This document shows, piece after piece, positions 21,413-29,867 of a DNA stretch of 64,000 nucleotides. This DNA comes from a virus: the IMG/VR virus record IMGVR_UViG_3300010158_000027, positions 217,270 through 281,269 of that record; one strand, given 5' to 3'. Every line of letters begins with the position of its first letter. Position 1 is the stretch's first letter. The position numbers were made by a program, and so were the translations under genes. The notes beneath the pieces are model-generated. The model saw only the letters and a list, made by a program, of their open reading frames with translations, did no database searches and was not told where the DNA came from.

Positions 21413-22234
21413 ATGTTGTTAAAAATAGGATCGAAAGGTGACGATGTTAAAAAACTCCAAGAAAAATTAAAATTAACATCTGATGGGACATTTGGGCCAA
21501 ATACAGAAAAAAAGGTTAAAGAATGGCAAACAGCCAATGGATTAAATTCTGATGGTGTCGTTGGTGATGCTACATGGGATAAAATGTTTGTCTCTGCGGT
21601 GGTTACTGAAGGGGGACATATTACACCAGTGGCGGGATTAAGTATTGAAAAATTAAAAGGAACGGTTCCTGATAGCGTTTTAGCTCAGATTCCAGATACC
21701 GCAATCAAATTCAACATTACAACAAATCTAAGACTTGCTCACTTTTTATCACAATGTGCTCACGAATCGGGAGGTTTTAAATCGGTATCAGAAAATTTAA
21801 ATTATTCTGCTGATGGGTTAAAAAAAACGTTTGGTAAATACTTTCCTGGTAACTTGTCAGAATCTTATGCTAAAAACCCCGAAAAGATTGCTGCTCGAGT
21901 TTATGGTGGTAGAATGGGTAATGGTGATGAATCATCAAAAGAAGGTTATAAATTTCGTGGGAGAGGTTATCTGCAAACCACAGGCAAAGAGAATTATACA
22001 AGATTTACAAACTTTATTGGTGAAGATTGTGTGAGTAATCCCGATCTTGTGGCAACAAAATATCCATTATCCTCCTCGGCGTTTTTCTTCACGTCAAATA
22101 AACTTTGGTCTATTTGTGACAAAGGGGCTGACGTAGATACGATTACCGCAGTAACTAAAAGAGTAAATGGAGGGATTTTGGGGTTAGATGAGCGAATTAA
22201 AGAGTTCAACAAAATATACTCATTACTGTCGTAA
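21413..22234 (+). CDS. Endolysin: peptidoglycan-binding domain plus GH19 muramidase/chitinase-type domain
   Basis: 273 residues. Residues 1-58 are a PG_binding_1 repeat (GSKGDDVKKLQEKL, DGTFGPNTEKKVKEWQ, DGVVGDATW). Residues 95-273 are a glycoside hydrolase 19 domain: AHESGG with catalytic Glu118, then FRGRGYLQTTG (181-191) and a C-terminal WSICDKG. It would cut murein glycan strands at lysis. No signal peptide, so release needs a holin; candidate membrane partners are at 21128 and 23167. Confidence 0.9.
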   Translation: MLLKIGSKGDDVKKLQEKLKLTSDGTFGPNTEKKVKEWQTANGLNSDGVVGDATWDKMFVSAVVTEGGHITPVAGLSIEKLKGTVPDSVLAQIPDTAIKFNITTNLRLAHFLSQCAHESGGFKSVSENLNYSADGLKKTFGKYFPGNLSESYAKNPEKIAARVYGGRMGNGDESSKEGYKFRGRGYLQTTGKENYTRFTNFIGEDCVSNPDLVATKYPLSSSAFFFTSNKLWSICDKGADVDTITAVTKRVNGGILGLDERIKEFNKIYSLLS

Positions 22235-22271
22235 TTTTTATACTTTTTTATACTTTTTTACATTTCCACGA

Positions 22272-22279
22272 TATTTATA
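22272..22279 (+). promoter_or_regulatory. TATTTATA box before 22283
   Basis: TATTTATA ends 4 bases before the ATG at 22283. Confidence 0.5.
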
Positions 22280-22282
22280 ATT

Positions 22283-22420
22283 ATGGAAAGAAAAACTTTA
22301 ATTATTACTAAAGAAACGCATCAAAAATTAAAAGAATATTGTAAAAATAATTCTATTAAATTAAATGATTGGGTTGATAAATTAATACTTAATGAAATAA
22401 AAAAGTATGATGGAAAATAA
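22283..22420 (+). CDS. Small ribbon-helix-helix-like protein, 45 aa
   Basis: MERKTLIITKETHQKLKEYC then NNSIKLNDWVDKLILNEIKK. The pattern of a short beta strand (TLIITKE) and two helices is that of a ribbon-helix-helix DNA-binding protein. Its 3' end overlaps the start of the GIY-YIG gene by about 11 bases, so the two are probably co-translated; it may repress or accompany the endonuclease. Confidence 0.55.
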   Translation: MERKTLIITKETHQKLKEYCKNNSIKLNDWVDKLILNEIKKYDGK

Positions 22421-23063
22421 TTGGTATGTTTATCGTCATATTAGAAAGGATAAGAACGAACCTTTTTATATCGGTATTGGTAATAAAAAAAATTATGCAA
22501 GAGCATATCAAACTAACCCTAATAGGCGTAATGAGATTTGGGTAAAAATATTTATTAAAACTGATATTGAAATTGAAATTATTTTAGAAGGTTTAAGTAA
22601 AACTCAAGCTTCTGAAAAAGAAAAAGAATTTATTAAGTTATATGGTAGAAAAAATTTAAATACTGGATCATTAACAAATATGACCGATGGGGGTGACGGT
22701 GTATGGAATTGTGCTAGATCGGAGGAAACCAAAGAAAAGATAAGACAACAAAAATTAGGGGATAAAAATCCAATGTTCGGTAAATTTCAATCGGATGAAA
22801 CAAAATTAAAAAAAAGTAAAGCATTAACAGGACAAAAAAGGTCGGAGGAAGTTAAGAAAAAACAATCAATAAGTTCAATTAAATCGGGTCAGGCAAAATC
22901 TGTTGATGTGTTTAAGTTTGATGATAATGAATATATCGGAAGATTTTATGCGATTTCGGAAGCTTGTAGAGTTTTAGGTTTTTACCACGCAAACAGTAAA
23001 GCTAGTTTAGTTGCAAATGGTAAAAGAAATCATACCCACGGATACGTGTTTAAATATGTGTAG
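22407..23063 (+). CDS. GIY-YIG homing endonuclease with NUMOD motifs
   Basis: 218 residues. The GIY-YIG nuclease core opens with WYVYRHIRKDKNEPFYIGIG. NUMOD3-type repeats follow (GDKNPMFGKF, then LTGQKRSEEVKKKQS), and the C-terminal NUMOD1-like DNA-binding part has VDVFKFDDNEYIGRF and EACRVLGFYHANSKASLV. Freestanding homing endonuclease, placed between the endolysin and the holin-like gene without breaking either. Start at 22407 or the next codon (ATGATG). Confidence 0.88.
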   Translation: MMENNWYVYRHIRKDKNEPFYIGIGNKKNYARAYQTNPNRRNEIWVKIFIKTDIEIEIILEGLSKTQASEKEKEFIKLYGRKNLNTGSLTNMTDGGDGVWNCARSEETKEKIRQQKLGDKNPMFGKFQSDETKLKKSKALTGQKRSEEVKKKQSISSIKSGQAKSVDVFKFDDNEYIGRFYAISEACRVLGFYHANSKASLVANGKRNHTHGYVFKYV

Positions 23064-23131
23064 TTCCCTCGATTAATGGGCTCTCTGATAGACTAAAATA
23101 CTTCAAGGTATACCATAACTTACTTAAGTGA

Positions 23132-23139
23132 TATTTATT
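23132..23139 (+). promoter_or_regulatory. TATTTATT box before holin-like gene
   Basis: TATTTATT 27 bases before the ATG at 23167. Confidence 0.45.
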
Positions 23140-23166
23140 ATAAAATAAACTTTTAAATTTTAAATT

Positions 23167-23334
23167 ATGAAATTATCTAAAGAACAAATTATGGGAATTA
23201 TTAGACACGCATTTACATTCGTAGGTGGTATCTTCGTAATGAAGGGACTTGTGAGTGAAACAATGATCGTTGAGATCGTTGGTGCGGCAATGACATTCAC
23301 AGGTGCGGTTTGGTCTATTATTGACAAAAAATAA
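23167..23334 (+). CDS. Holin-like small membrane protein (Pam3 gp28 type)
   Basis: 55 residues: MKLSKEQIMGIIRHAFTFVG, first TM with GGIFVMKGLV, a short polar turn (SETMIVE), second TM with VGAAMTFTGAVWSIID and a KK tail. The two-helix form RHA-TFxGG ... VGA--T--GAxWSIxDKK matches the Pam3 gp28 family of phage holins. It has its own box and terminator and lies 0.9 kb past the endolysin, with a homing endonuclease gene between. Confidence 0.78.
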   Translation: MKLSKEQIMGIIRHAFTFVGGIFVMKGLVSETMIVEIVGAAMTFTGAVWSIIDKK

Positions 23335-23360
23335 TTTTAAAATTAAATTAACAATTAAAA

Positions 23361-23385
23361 TCCCCATATAATGTGGGGGTTTTTA
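23361..23385 (+). terminator. Intrinsic terminator after holin-like gene
   Basis: TCCCCATATAATGTGGGGG hairpin then TTTTT. Confidence 0.8.
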
Positions 23386-23396
23386 GTTTAACGATA

Positions 23397-23404
23397 TATT
23401 TATA
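23397..23404 (+). promoter_or_regulatory. TATTTATA box before 23432
   Basis: TATTTATA 27 bases before the ATG at 23432, after a terminator. Confidence 0.5.
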
Positions 23405-23431
23405 TAACGGTACAAAAAATAATAATAACAA

Positions 23432-24040
23432 ATGGTAAATTACGTAAATATTATAATCGCATTTATAACGGGGGTATTAGGTCCAATTTTAATAGTCTAT
23501 ATTAAGAGTAAATTGGAAAAGAAAGAAAAACCAGACATGGTTAAAGAAACGTTAAGAGTTGCTGAAATGGTAACAAACAAAATCGAACATATTAAAGAGG
23601 AGTTTAAGGCGGATAGGGTTTGGATAACACAATTCCACAACGGAGGTAACTTTTATCCAACAGGTAAATCCATGGCTAAATTCTCAATCATGTACGAAAC
23701 GGTACATCCAGGTGTTGCGTCAGTTCAAAGTAATTTCCATAACATACCAGTTAATCTGTTTTCAAAATCAATTAATCGATTATTAAGTGACGATTTTATT
23801 GAAATCCCTGATTTTAAAGATGAAACGGTAGCAACATACGGATTAAAGTATATTGCTGAAGATACTGGATCTAAATCTGGATATCTATTTGCTATTAAAA
23901 CAATTGACGATAAGTTTATAGGGACACTAGGTCTTGATTTCACAAAAAGAAAAACCAAATTAGATATCGAAGCGATCAACCACCTATTGGTCCACGCAAC
24001 ATCACTCGGTGGTGTATTGATGACACACTTACAACAATGA
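23432..24040 (+). CDS. Membrane-anchored GAF-like protein
   Basis: 202 residues. N-terminal transmembrane anchor (NIIIAFITGVLGPILIVYI, about residues 5-24), a short linker, then a soluble domain with VWITQFHNGGNFYPTGKSMA and YLFAIKTIDDKFIGTLGLDF, which look like strands of a GAF-type sensory fold. No output domain is present. It overlaps the next gene by 4 bases. Role unknown; perhaps sensing at the inner membrane near lysis. Confidence 0.6.
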   Translation: MVNYVNIIIAFITGVLGPILIVYIKSKLEKKEKPDMVKETLRVAEMVTNKIEHIKEEFKADRVWITQFHNGGNFYPTGKSMAKFSIMYETVHPGVASVQSNFHNIPVNLFSKSINRLLSDDFIEIPDFKDETVATYGLKYIAEDTGSKSGYLFAIKTIDDKFIGTLGLDFTKRKTKLDIEAINHLLVHATSLGGVLMTHLQQ

Positions 24041-24693
24041 GACAAGTATTAATTGAACAATTAGTAAAGAGAATCAAACAGACGTTAGTTACCGAAAGGA
24101 AGACTGATGAAATTTCATTGAAACTATCCAGAATGGTAATCAAACAGTTTAAAAAAAATGAGAATTTTGAACTGTATAATCTAAGTTTTGAAAGAGGTGA
24201 CGAATATGCTGTCTTCGATTTTAAATGTTATTTTTTAGAGGATGAAGAAATGGATGATCCGTTTTCGATACAGGCTGAAGCTGACATGGAGGAAATATTT
24301 ATCGAGATTACGTTTAACCCTAATGCTTTTCCAGAAAACATGAACGACTTGGTTGCTGAAGTAAAAGAAACGATAGAGCACGAATTGGAACATGTTGAAC
24401 AGCAAAATTTCCAAGACAAGGAAACATATAACGATGAAGAGTATAGTCACAAAGACGAAGATTTTAATTTTAAATATTTAACATCAAAAATTGAAATACC
24501 AGCATATGTTAGGGGTCTCATTAAAAGATCAAAAACCAAAAGAATTTCTTTAGAAGACGCCATGGATGAATGGTTCGAAGAAAACAAAAGGAAATTTAAA
24601 GATCACAAAAAAGAATGGGCATTAATTAAACAAACATGGTTGGATTATGCAAATCAAATGAGATCAAAAGGAAATATCAAAAAATTTAAGTAA
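24037..24693 (+). CDS. HExxH metallopeptidase-like protein with packaging-type N-terminus
   Basis: 218 residues starting MRQVLIEQLVKRIKQTLVTE, a basic helix ending LVTER like the shared peptide. The zinc motif HELEH is near residue 113, inside TIEHELEHVEQQNF, followed about 40 residues later by KIEIPAYVRG, where Glu could be the third ligand (gluzincin-like ExxA). A second HExxH protein of similar layout is at 38050. Start overlaps the preceding stop (ATGA). Peptidase activity is inferred only. Confidence 0.65.
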   Translation: MRQVLIEQLVKRIKQTLVTERKTDEISLKLSRMVIKQFKKNENFELYNLSFERGDEYAVFDFKCYFLEDEEMDDPFSIQAEADMEEIFIEITFNPNAFPENMNDLVAEVKETIEHELEHVEQQNFQDKETYNDEEYSHKDEDFNFKYLTSKIEIPAYVRGLIKRSKTKRISLEDAMDEWFEENKRKFKDHKKEWALIKQTWLDYANQMRSKGNIKKFK

Positions 24694-24736
24694 CCCATTG
24701 TCTTATCCTTATTTTATACTTAATTTTTATAAAAAT

Positions 24737-25174
24737 ATGGGTATGTTAAAAAATAAGATTAAAAGATTAGTAAAACGTTTTAGAGTAAAGTTTTATAGAT
24801 GGGAAAAGGGGTCTAGTTGGTTTAAAACACCTGCGGAACCAACAGGGTATGAGAATATCTGTAAGGCTATTTGTCGAAAAATGATTAATCATCCAGATTC
24901 TAAATTTACAATCGCACCACTTTCACATAAGAGGTATATTATCAACAAACCGTTAGACATATTTATTATTATTGTTGATTCCAAAATTGAGATAACAAAC
25001 CACGTTTATCACTACGTTATTAATTTAGGTGAAAGGGACGTTAATAAAATTATTGAGCATTTTGACAATAAAGTTGATAATATCCGAGTTCAATACGAGG
25101 GAGAAATTAAATCACAAATCGAAAACACATTACATAGCATTTATGACAAAATCACCAACAGTCAAAACCCCTAA
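24737..25174 (+). CDS. Basic hypothetical protein, 145 aa
   Basis: From the ATG at 24737 the protein starts MGMLKNKIKRLVKRFRVKFY, very basic, then a mixed alpha/beta part. An upstream non-ATG extension is possible but less likely. No domain recognised. Confidence 0.5.
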   Translation: MGMLKNKIKRLVKRFRVKFYRWEKGSSWFKTPAEPTGYENICKAICRKMINHPDSKFTIAPLSHKRYIINKPLDIFIIIVDSKIEITNHVYHYVINLGERDVNKIIEHFDNKVDNIRVQYEGEIKSQIENTLHSIYDKITNSQNP

Positions 25175-25340
25175 AGGTATTGGGGAGTTAGATAATATTT
25201 ATATCTCCGAATTAGGATTCTTAATGGTTAAAATCTATTTTAAAAATGGGACATATATAACTTACAATTTAGGCAAACACGATGAAAACAATAATGTATT
25301 CACCGATAAAATAAACAATTTCAATATAGTTGATTTATGA
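25143..25340 (+). CDS. Hypothetical protein, 65 aa
   Basis: The ATG at 25143 gives MTKSPTVKTPKGIGELDNIY, a small beta-rich protein; longer upstream extension would run fully inside the 24737 gene. It overlaps that gene by 32 bases. Function unknown. Confidence 0.5.
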   Translation: MTKSPTVKTPKGIGELDNIYISELGFLMVKIYFKNGTYITYNLGKHDENNNVFTDKINNFNIVDL

Positions 25341-25423
25341 GAAAAATTTATATATTTTTTTGGTGGTTATGGAATTATCCTGAAATTGTATGGATGAAAT
25401 TTAAATCATATTTTAAAAAATGA
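25337..25423 (+). CDS. Micro-protein, 28 aa, aromatic
   Basis: MRKIYIFFWWLWNYPEIVWM then KFKSYFKK. The start overlaps the preceding stop (ATGA). The aromatic first half could insert into a membrane and the end is basic. Low-confidence gene supported by coupling. Confidence 0.4.
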   Translation: MRKIYIFFWWLWNYPEIVWMKFKSYFKK

Positions 25424-25435
25424 CAATCCAACAGA

Positions 25436-25672
25436 ATGAAAAAATTAATTAGTATATTTGGGGTATTAATTTTGTTATCATGTAAGTCTAAGACTTATAA
25501 ATACCAGATTAATGGTGAGGTATACATACCATCGGCAGAATCAAATCGAAGGTATCCGGCAACATGGTATACCGATACGATATCCTTCGATAGTGAAACT
25601 GCTTATTATTTTAATAGTGACGGTAGTGAGGTTAGAATTGAACCACCTTATATTTTAAAATATAATAAATAA
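25436..25672 (+). CDS. Small lipoprotein
   Basis: 78 residues with a type II signal peptide: MKKLISIFGVLILLSC, lipobox LLSC with the lipid-bearing Cys at 16, followed by KSKT. The mature part is about 60 residues, aromatic and probably beta (VRIEPPYILKYNK). Expected on the periplasmic face of a membrane. It could serve as outer-membrane spanin or superinfection factor; not proven. Confidence 0.75.
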   Translation: MKKLISIFGVLILLSCKSKTYKYQINGEVYIPSAESNRRYPATWYTDTISFDSETAYYFNSDGSEVRIEPPYILKYNK

Positions 25673-25683
25673 AAATAAGTGAT

Positions 25684-25941
25684 ATGACGGAAAGAGAATT
25701 AATACTTTTAGGGTTTAAAAGTGAAGAAATGGGAGAGCACGAAGATGATGAAACGTATTACTACGTTTTAGATATTGTCGATGGTATTACCTTTATTACA
25801 CGAACCAATGATGAGATTAAAGATGATGAATGGTATGTTGAATTTTTTAATACAGACCCCTCAGTTAGGTTCCACGATTTTAAGGAAGTACAATTATTAA
25901 TCAATCAATTAACAAACGCCATTGTCAAAAATGAAATTTAA
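25684..25941 (+). CDS. Small acidic hypothetical protein
   Basis: 85 residues starting MTERELILLGFKSEEMGEHE. This layout (LLGFK--E---DDETYYYVLDI, then FHDFKEVQLLINQLTNAI) is common in Bacteroidota phages, function unknown. Overlaps the next gene by 11 bases. Confidence 0.6.
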   Translation: MTERELILLGFKSEEMGEHEDDETYYYVLDIVDGITFITRTNDEIKDDEWYVEFFNTDPSVRFHDFKEVQLLINQLTNAIVKNEI

Positions 25942-26311
25942 GATACCAACACATGATCCATACACTGGTGAATTAAATCCCCATTACGAGGAACTCACCG
26001 GAGAAAAACATCCACATTTAATTGAATATAATGAGGATGAAACCAGTCATTGTTTTAATCTACAATCACTTATCGGTAAAGAATTTAGATACGATGGTAA
26101 GTATGGGATTTCTAATTGGACGGACAAGGTTAAAAATATCGAACCAAATTCAAACATCTATCCCAATCCGTTAGAATCGATAAGGGCAACCAAAAGTGGA
26201 AACGTAACCAAACCATATAAAATGGTTGGATACACCTATAATTTACATGTTAGATCAACAAGGGGTGAACAACTTTACGAGTTTGAGAAGTGTATATTTT
26301 TAGATAATTAA
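25931..26311 (+). CDS. Hypothetical protein, 126 aa
   Basis: From the ATG at 25931 (an in-frame TTG 9 bases earlier is less likely): MKFKIPTHDPYTGELNPHYE and a beta-rich remainder. No recognisable motif. Confidence 0.55.
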   Translation: MKFKIPTHDPYTGELNPHYEELTGEKHPHLIEYNEDETSHCFNLQSLIGKEFRYDGKYGISNWTDKVKNIEPNSNIYPNPLESIRATKSGNVTKPYKMVGYTYNLHVRSTRGEQLYEFEKCIFLDN

Positions 26312-26327
26312 AAAACATATTAGACTA

Positions 26328-26942
26328 ATGGATATTTTTAACACAAAAATAGATTTGACCAAAATAACGTGCCATTCTGGAGGGGCGGTGGGATCAGATA
26401 CCGTTTGGGACGAGATTGGTGAAGAGTTTGGTGTCAAAACCAATGCTTATTCCTATAGAACAAAGTCGCACGTATCTCAGAATAAGGTGGAGATTTCCGA
26501 CCAAGATTATGAAGAAGGTGTTATTCAAATAACCAAAGCAAACGAAATTTTGGGTAGGTTTGGTATTCATAAATATATGAATCTATTGGCTAGAAACTGG
26601 TCGCAGGTTAAATATTCAAAACAAGTTTTTGCGATTGGTACTATAATCGAAGCTGGCGGGAAATCCGTTAAAGGATACAAAAACAAGTCTAAAAATGACG
26701 TAGTTGATGGTGGTACAGGATATGCCGTTATGATGGCAATCAATCAAAAAAACGATGCTTATGTTTTCGACCAAATTAAAGATAAGTGGTTTAAATGGGA
26801 TTATGACTCTCTTAGGTTTGCGGAGTTAAAAGATGTTCCTTCGATTACAGAACAGGATTTTGCGGGTATAGGAACAAGAGAGATTCGACCGAACGGAATA
26901 CAAGCAATCAGAGATGTTTATACAAAAACATTTATTAAATAA
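26328..26942 (+). CDS. SLOG/LOG-like Rossmann protein
   Basis: 204 residues. CHSGGAVGSDTVWDEIGEEF (residues 15-34) is the nucleotide-binding glycine motif of SLOG-superfamily proteins (SMF/DprA/LOG relatives often found in phages). GGTGYAVMMAI and GIGTREI are further conserved blocks. Such proteins bind or cleave nucleotide-derived ligands; the substrate is unknown here. Ended by a terminator. Confidence 0.72.
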   Translation: MDIFNTKIDLTKITCHSGGAVGSDTVWDEIGEEFGVKTNAYSYRTKSHVSQNKVEISDQDYEEGVIQITKANEILGRFGIHKYMNLLARNWSQVKYSKQVFAIGTIIEAGGKSVKGYKNKSKNDVVDGGTGYAVMMAINQKNDAYVFDQIKDKWFKWDYDSLRFAELKDVPSITEQDFAGIGTREIRPNGIQAIRDVYTKTFIK

Positions 26943-26956
26943 AAAAAACAACAATT

Positions 26957-26990
26957 AAATCCTCATCTGACAAGTTGGGGATTGTTTTTT
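26957..26990 (+). terminator. Intrinsic terminator
   Basis: AATCC-rich stem pairing with GGATT, 9-base loop, then seven T. Confidence 0.7.
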
Positions 26991-27016
26991 TAAAATAAAA
27001 TTTCTATATTTACAAT

Positions 27017-27421
27017 ATGGAAAAGCGAAGTAAACACTACGGAGACGTGGTAAAGTGGATAGAAAAGGTAATTGACTCTTGCGAGACATATCGGCAATCA
27101 ATTACCGTACTTAAATTAATCAGAAATTTTCGTCAACAATTAATTAATAAATCTCCAGAGACGTATTGGGGAAGTTACCATTACGACATTATTAGTCCAC
27201 TCGAAAGTAGATTAAGGAGTCGACAATATACTATCACATCGACACTAAATGATGGGGAGGATATCGACAAATTAAAAAAAAAACTTGAGGATTTAACAGA
27301 TAAGTACTCAAGGGTTGTAACCATCCAATCTGATCCAAAATATCTTGGAACGTTTGAGGATGACAGGAACCAAATTGCGAAGGAAATAAAACTGGTAAAA
27401 CGTAAAATTAACAATAAATAA
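27017..27421 (+). CDS. Helical hypothetical protein, 134 aa
   Basis: 134 residues starting MEKRSKHYGDVVKWIEKVID, largely helical with a C-terminal coiled coil (DIDKLKKKLEDLTDKYSRVV). It ends immediately before the next ATG. Function unknown. Confidence 0.6.
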   Translation: MEKRSKHYGDVVKWIEKVIDSCETYRQSITVLKLIRNFRQQLINKSPETYWGSYHYDIISPLESRLRSRQYTITSTLNDGEDIDKLKKKLEDLTDKYSRVVTIQSDPKYLGTFEDDRNQIAKEIKLVKRKINNK

Positions 27422-27697
27422 ATGATTGGTATGTTGAAAAATTTTGTAAAATGGTTTGAAATAAACTGTGGATGGTTTTTTACACATGGTAGAAAACAAG
27501 CTGCGTGGGCGGAATACTTAAGAAAAAAATATGGTAAAGAGGAAACTAAAAAACCAACTCGTATCACGTTTAGTCCAACACCTAAATGTTTAATTTGTGA
27601 AACTGACATGGAAACAATAAAATTAAACCAACCATTTTGTGGTGGATGTCTATCTGTTTTGACGGGATTAGTTAAAAATAAGAAAGATGAAATTTAA
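27422..27697 (+). CDS. Small zinc-ribbon protein
   Basis: 91 residues. C-terminal CLICETDMET then FCGGCLSVL supplies two CxxC knuckles about 17 residues apart. The N-terminus (MIGMLKNFVKWFEINCGWFF) is aromatic. Starts directly after the preceding stop. Role unknown. Confidence 0.62.
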   Translation: MIGMLKNFVKWFEINCGWFFTHGRKQAAWAEYLRKKYGKEETKKPTRITFSPTPKCLICETDMETIKLNQPFCGGCLSVLTGLVKNKKDEI

Positions 27698-27706
27698 ATA
27701 TAAGTT

Positions 27707-28999
27707 ATGAATACATTAGATAAAAAATACACAGATTTACTCCGAGATATATTAGATAATGGAGTCCGCAAGGAGGATCGTACTGGGACAGGCACACTTT
27801 CAGTATTCGGAAGACAGATTCGTCATAATATGTCTGAAGGATTTCCATTGATTACATCAAAGAAGATGTATTTTAAGGGTATTGTAACCGAACTATTATG
27901 GTTTTTAAGAGGTGATACAAACATTAAATTCCTAATTGATAATAGTTGTCATATTTGGGATGGAGACGCTTATCAAGCTTATTGTGAGCGATATTGGGAA
28001 TTAGATGAGATAGATAAAATAAAATATGGTAGTTCATATTATAATAACGAAACTAATGAGTATGAGTTCGAAACATATTCAAAAGAAGAATTCGTTGACT
28101 ATATCAAAACAAATGATGAGTTTGCTAAGAAGTACGGAGATTTAGGCCCAGTTTACGGGAAGCAGTGGAGAGATTGGAAGCATATTAAAGAAGGCGGTTA
28201 CTTACTTAAAAATGGAAATGAAGGTACAGGAACAACAACTAAACATATTGACCAAATCGCAAACCTAATCAACGACCTTAAAACAAACCCAGACTCACGT
28301 AGGTTAATGGTTTCAGCGTGGCATGTTGGTGATATAGATGAAATGACATTGCCGCCATGCCATTTCGGATTTCAAGTTTATACAAGAGAGTTTAGTTTGG
28401 ACGAGAGAAAACAAATATTTGAAGATAGAGGATACGTTTGCGATCTATGGCCATTTAATGGTGACTGGCATGGTGAATATGATGGATTTGGAATACCACG
28501 CAGAGCAATCTCATTAATGTGGTCGCAAAGATCGTGTGATATTTTTTTGGGAATCCCATTCAACATCGCTTCTTATGGGTTGTTATTAGAAATCATTGCT
28601 AAAACAGTTAATATGGTTCCTGATGAATTGATTGGAAACTTGGGTGATACTCATTTATATTCAAATCACATTGAACAAGCAAAGGAACAAATAGGTAGAG
28701 AATTAACATATAAAGAACGTTATGATATTTGGTTTGAGAATAATTACCAAACTGGTATGGAATATAATTTAGATGTCGAACAAGACTTTAATAATAATGT
28801 TGGTGAAGATTACATGACTGTACCACCTTATAGGTCGAGAGAACCTTTTCCATTACCAACATTAAAAATAAATTCAGGAAATGATAATTGGCATTTATTA
28901 GGTATCAACGAAATCATTAATAGTTTAGATCCAGATATTACTTTTAAAATAGAGAACTATCAATCACATCCGACAATTAAAGCACCACTATCAAATTAA
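27707..28999 (+). CDS. thyA: Thymidylate synthase (ThyA type) with insertions
   Basis: 430 residues, against about 264-315 for typical ThyA. Conserved blocks: DRTGTGTLSVFG (24-35), FPLITSKKMYFKGIVTELLW, GPVYGKQWR, the active site LPPCHFGFQVY with Cys218, SQRSCDIFLGIPFNIASYG and LGDTHLYSNH. Two extra segments explain the length: about residues 95-140 and about 226-266, the latter between the active-site strand and the RRAIS-SQRS block. It methylates dUMP to dTMP using methylene-tetrahydrofolate, feeding phage DNA synthesis. No dCMP hydroxymethylase signature was checked beyond the active site. Confidence 0.93.
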   Translation: MNTLDKKYTDLLRDILDNGVRKEDRTGTGTLSVFGRQIRHNMSEGFPLITSKKMYFKGIVTELLWFLRGDTNIKFLIDNSCHIWDGDAYQAYCERYWELDEIDKIKYGSSYYNNETNEYEFETYSKEEFVDYIKTNDEFAKKYGDLGPVYGKQWRDWKHIKEGGYLLKNGNEGTGTTTKHIDQIANLINDLKTNPDSRRLMVSAWHVGDIDEMTLPPCHFGFQVYTREFSLDERKQIFEDRGYVCDLWPFNGDWHGEYDGFGIPRRAISLMWSQRSCDIFLGIPFNIASYGLLLEIIAKTVNMVPDELIGNLGDTHLYSNHIEQAKEQIGRELTYKERYDIWFENNYQTGMEYNLDVEQDFNNNVGEDYMTVPPYRSREPFPLPTLKINSGNDNWHLLGINEIINSLDPDITFKIENYQSHPTIKAPLSN

Positions 29000-29005
29000 T
29001 CGATT

Positions 29006-29242
29006 ATGAAAACAGGAACCATTAGACATAAAGACAATATCGGGGTTTATATTGAATATGAACCAAGAAAAGTTTACGGATATTATAAGAACGAAGAGAT
29101 CTGTAAAATATATTATAGTGAAATAATATTGAACCCAGACATATTTGCACCTGAGGTTAGTGTTGGAGATAAGGTGTCGTTTATTATTAAAACATATGGA
29201 ACTGGTGATGGTTCATTTTATGTTGCAGAAATAGTTGATTAA
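29006..29242 (+). CDS. Small beta-rich hypothetical protein
   Basis: 78 residues starting MKTGTIRHKDNIGVYIEYEP. The strand-rich pattern with GDKVSFII resembles a cold-shock or OB-like fold (KVSF near the end), but no RNP motif is clear. Follows thyA by 6 bases. Confidence 0.55.
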   Translation: MKTGTIRHKDNIGVYIEYEPRKVYGYYKNEEICKIYYSEIILNPDIFAPEVSVGDKVSFIIKTYGTGDGSFYVAEIVD

Positions 29243-29265
29243 CATTAATCGGATAACTATATTTG
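29235..29265 (+). promoter_or_regulatory. Bacteroidota-type promoter
   Basis: TTG at 29235 and TATATTTG at 29258-29265, 23 bases apart; serves the genes from 29289. Confidence 0.8.
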
Positions 29266-29288
29266 TATAGGTAAACAAAATTGAAATT

Positions 29289-29495
29289 ATGGAGAAAGAA
29301 AATAACAAATGGACAAGAGATCAAGGAGAATTGGATAAGCAAAGACTCCTCGAAGCATTAAAGGAAATTTCCGTCTCAGAAGAGGATTTGGAATGGGTTA
29401 GTGATAAATTAGATGGGATAATCGACGAGAAAGAAAAAAATGAAACAAAAGGTAATATTAGTGATAATAACTTTAATAATCGTTTACACTTATAG
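29289..29495 (+). CDS. Small charged hypothetical protein
   Basis: 68 residues starting MEKENNKWTRDQGELDKQRL, helical and highly charged. First gene after the promoter at 29235. Function unknown. Confidence 0.55.
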   Translation: MEKENNKWTRDQGELDKQRLLEALKEISVSEEDLEWVSDKLDGIIDEKEKNETKGNISDNNFNNRLHL

Positions 29496-29546
29496 TTATA
29501 CCCAATCAAAGTACTATACCCCTTTTTAAAAATTAAACCACATAAT

Positions 29547-29867
29547 ATGGAACCAATAGTTAATAAATTAAATTTTGATTTACCAGAAACACCAGACTTT
29601 AATCTGGACAATATTGTAAACGAATTCATTCAGGAGCAACTAAAAAGGGAAGATGAAATTTTTACATCAGCTTTAAGAAAAATGGCTGAACCACCAATAA
29701 AGGGTGAGATTACAAAAGGTAAGGTAAAGTGGAGAGGAATACGGATTGTTCAACATAATGATGGATTTAAATATACAAAATGGTTAGAGCAAAGAGGTAA
29801 ACAGATTAGTCCAAAAATTATATTTGACGGTATTATTAATAATGATTTAAATTATGAAAGCGAGTGA
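29547..29867 (+). CDS. Hypothetical protein, 106 aa
   Basis: 106 residues starting MEPIVNKLNFDLPETPDFNL. The C-terminal half (GKVKWRGIRIVQHNDGFKYT) looks like a small beta domain. Overlaps the next gene by 14 bases. Confidence 0.55.
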   Translation: MEPIVNKLNFDLPETPDFNLDNIVNEFIQEQLKREDEIFTSALRKMAEPPIKGEITKGKVKWRGIRIVQHNDGFKYTKWLEQRGKQISPKIIFDGIINNDLNYESE

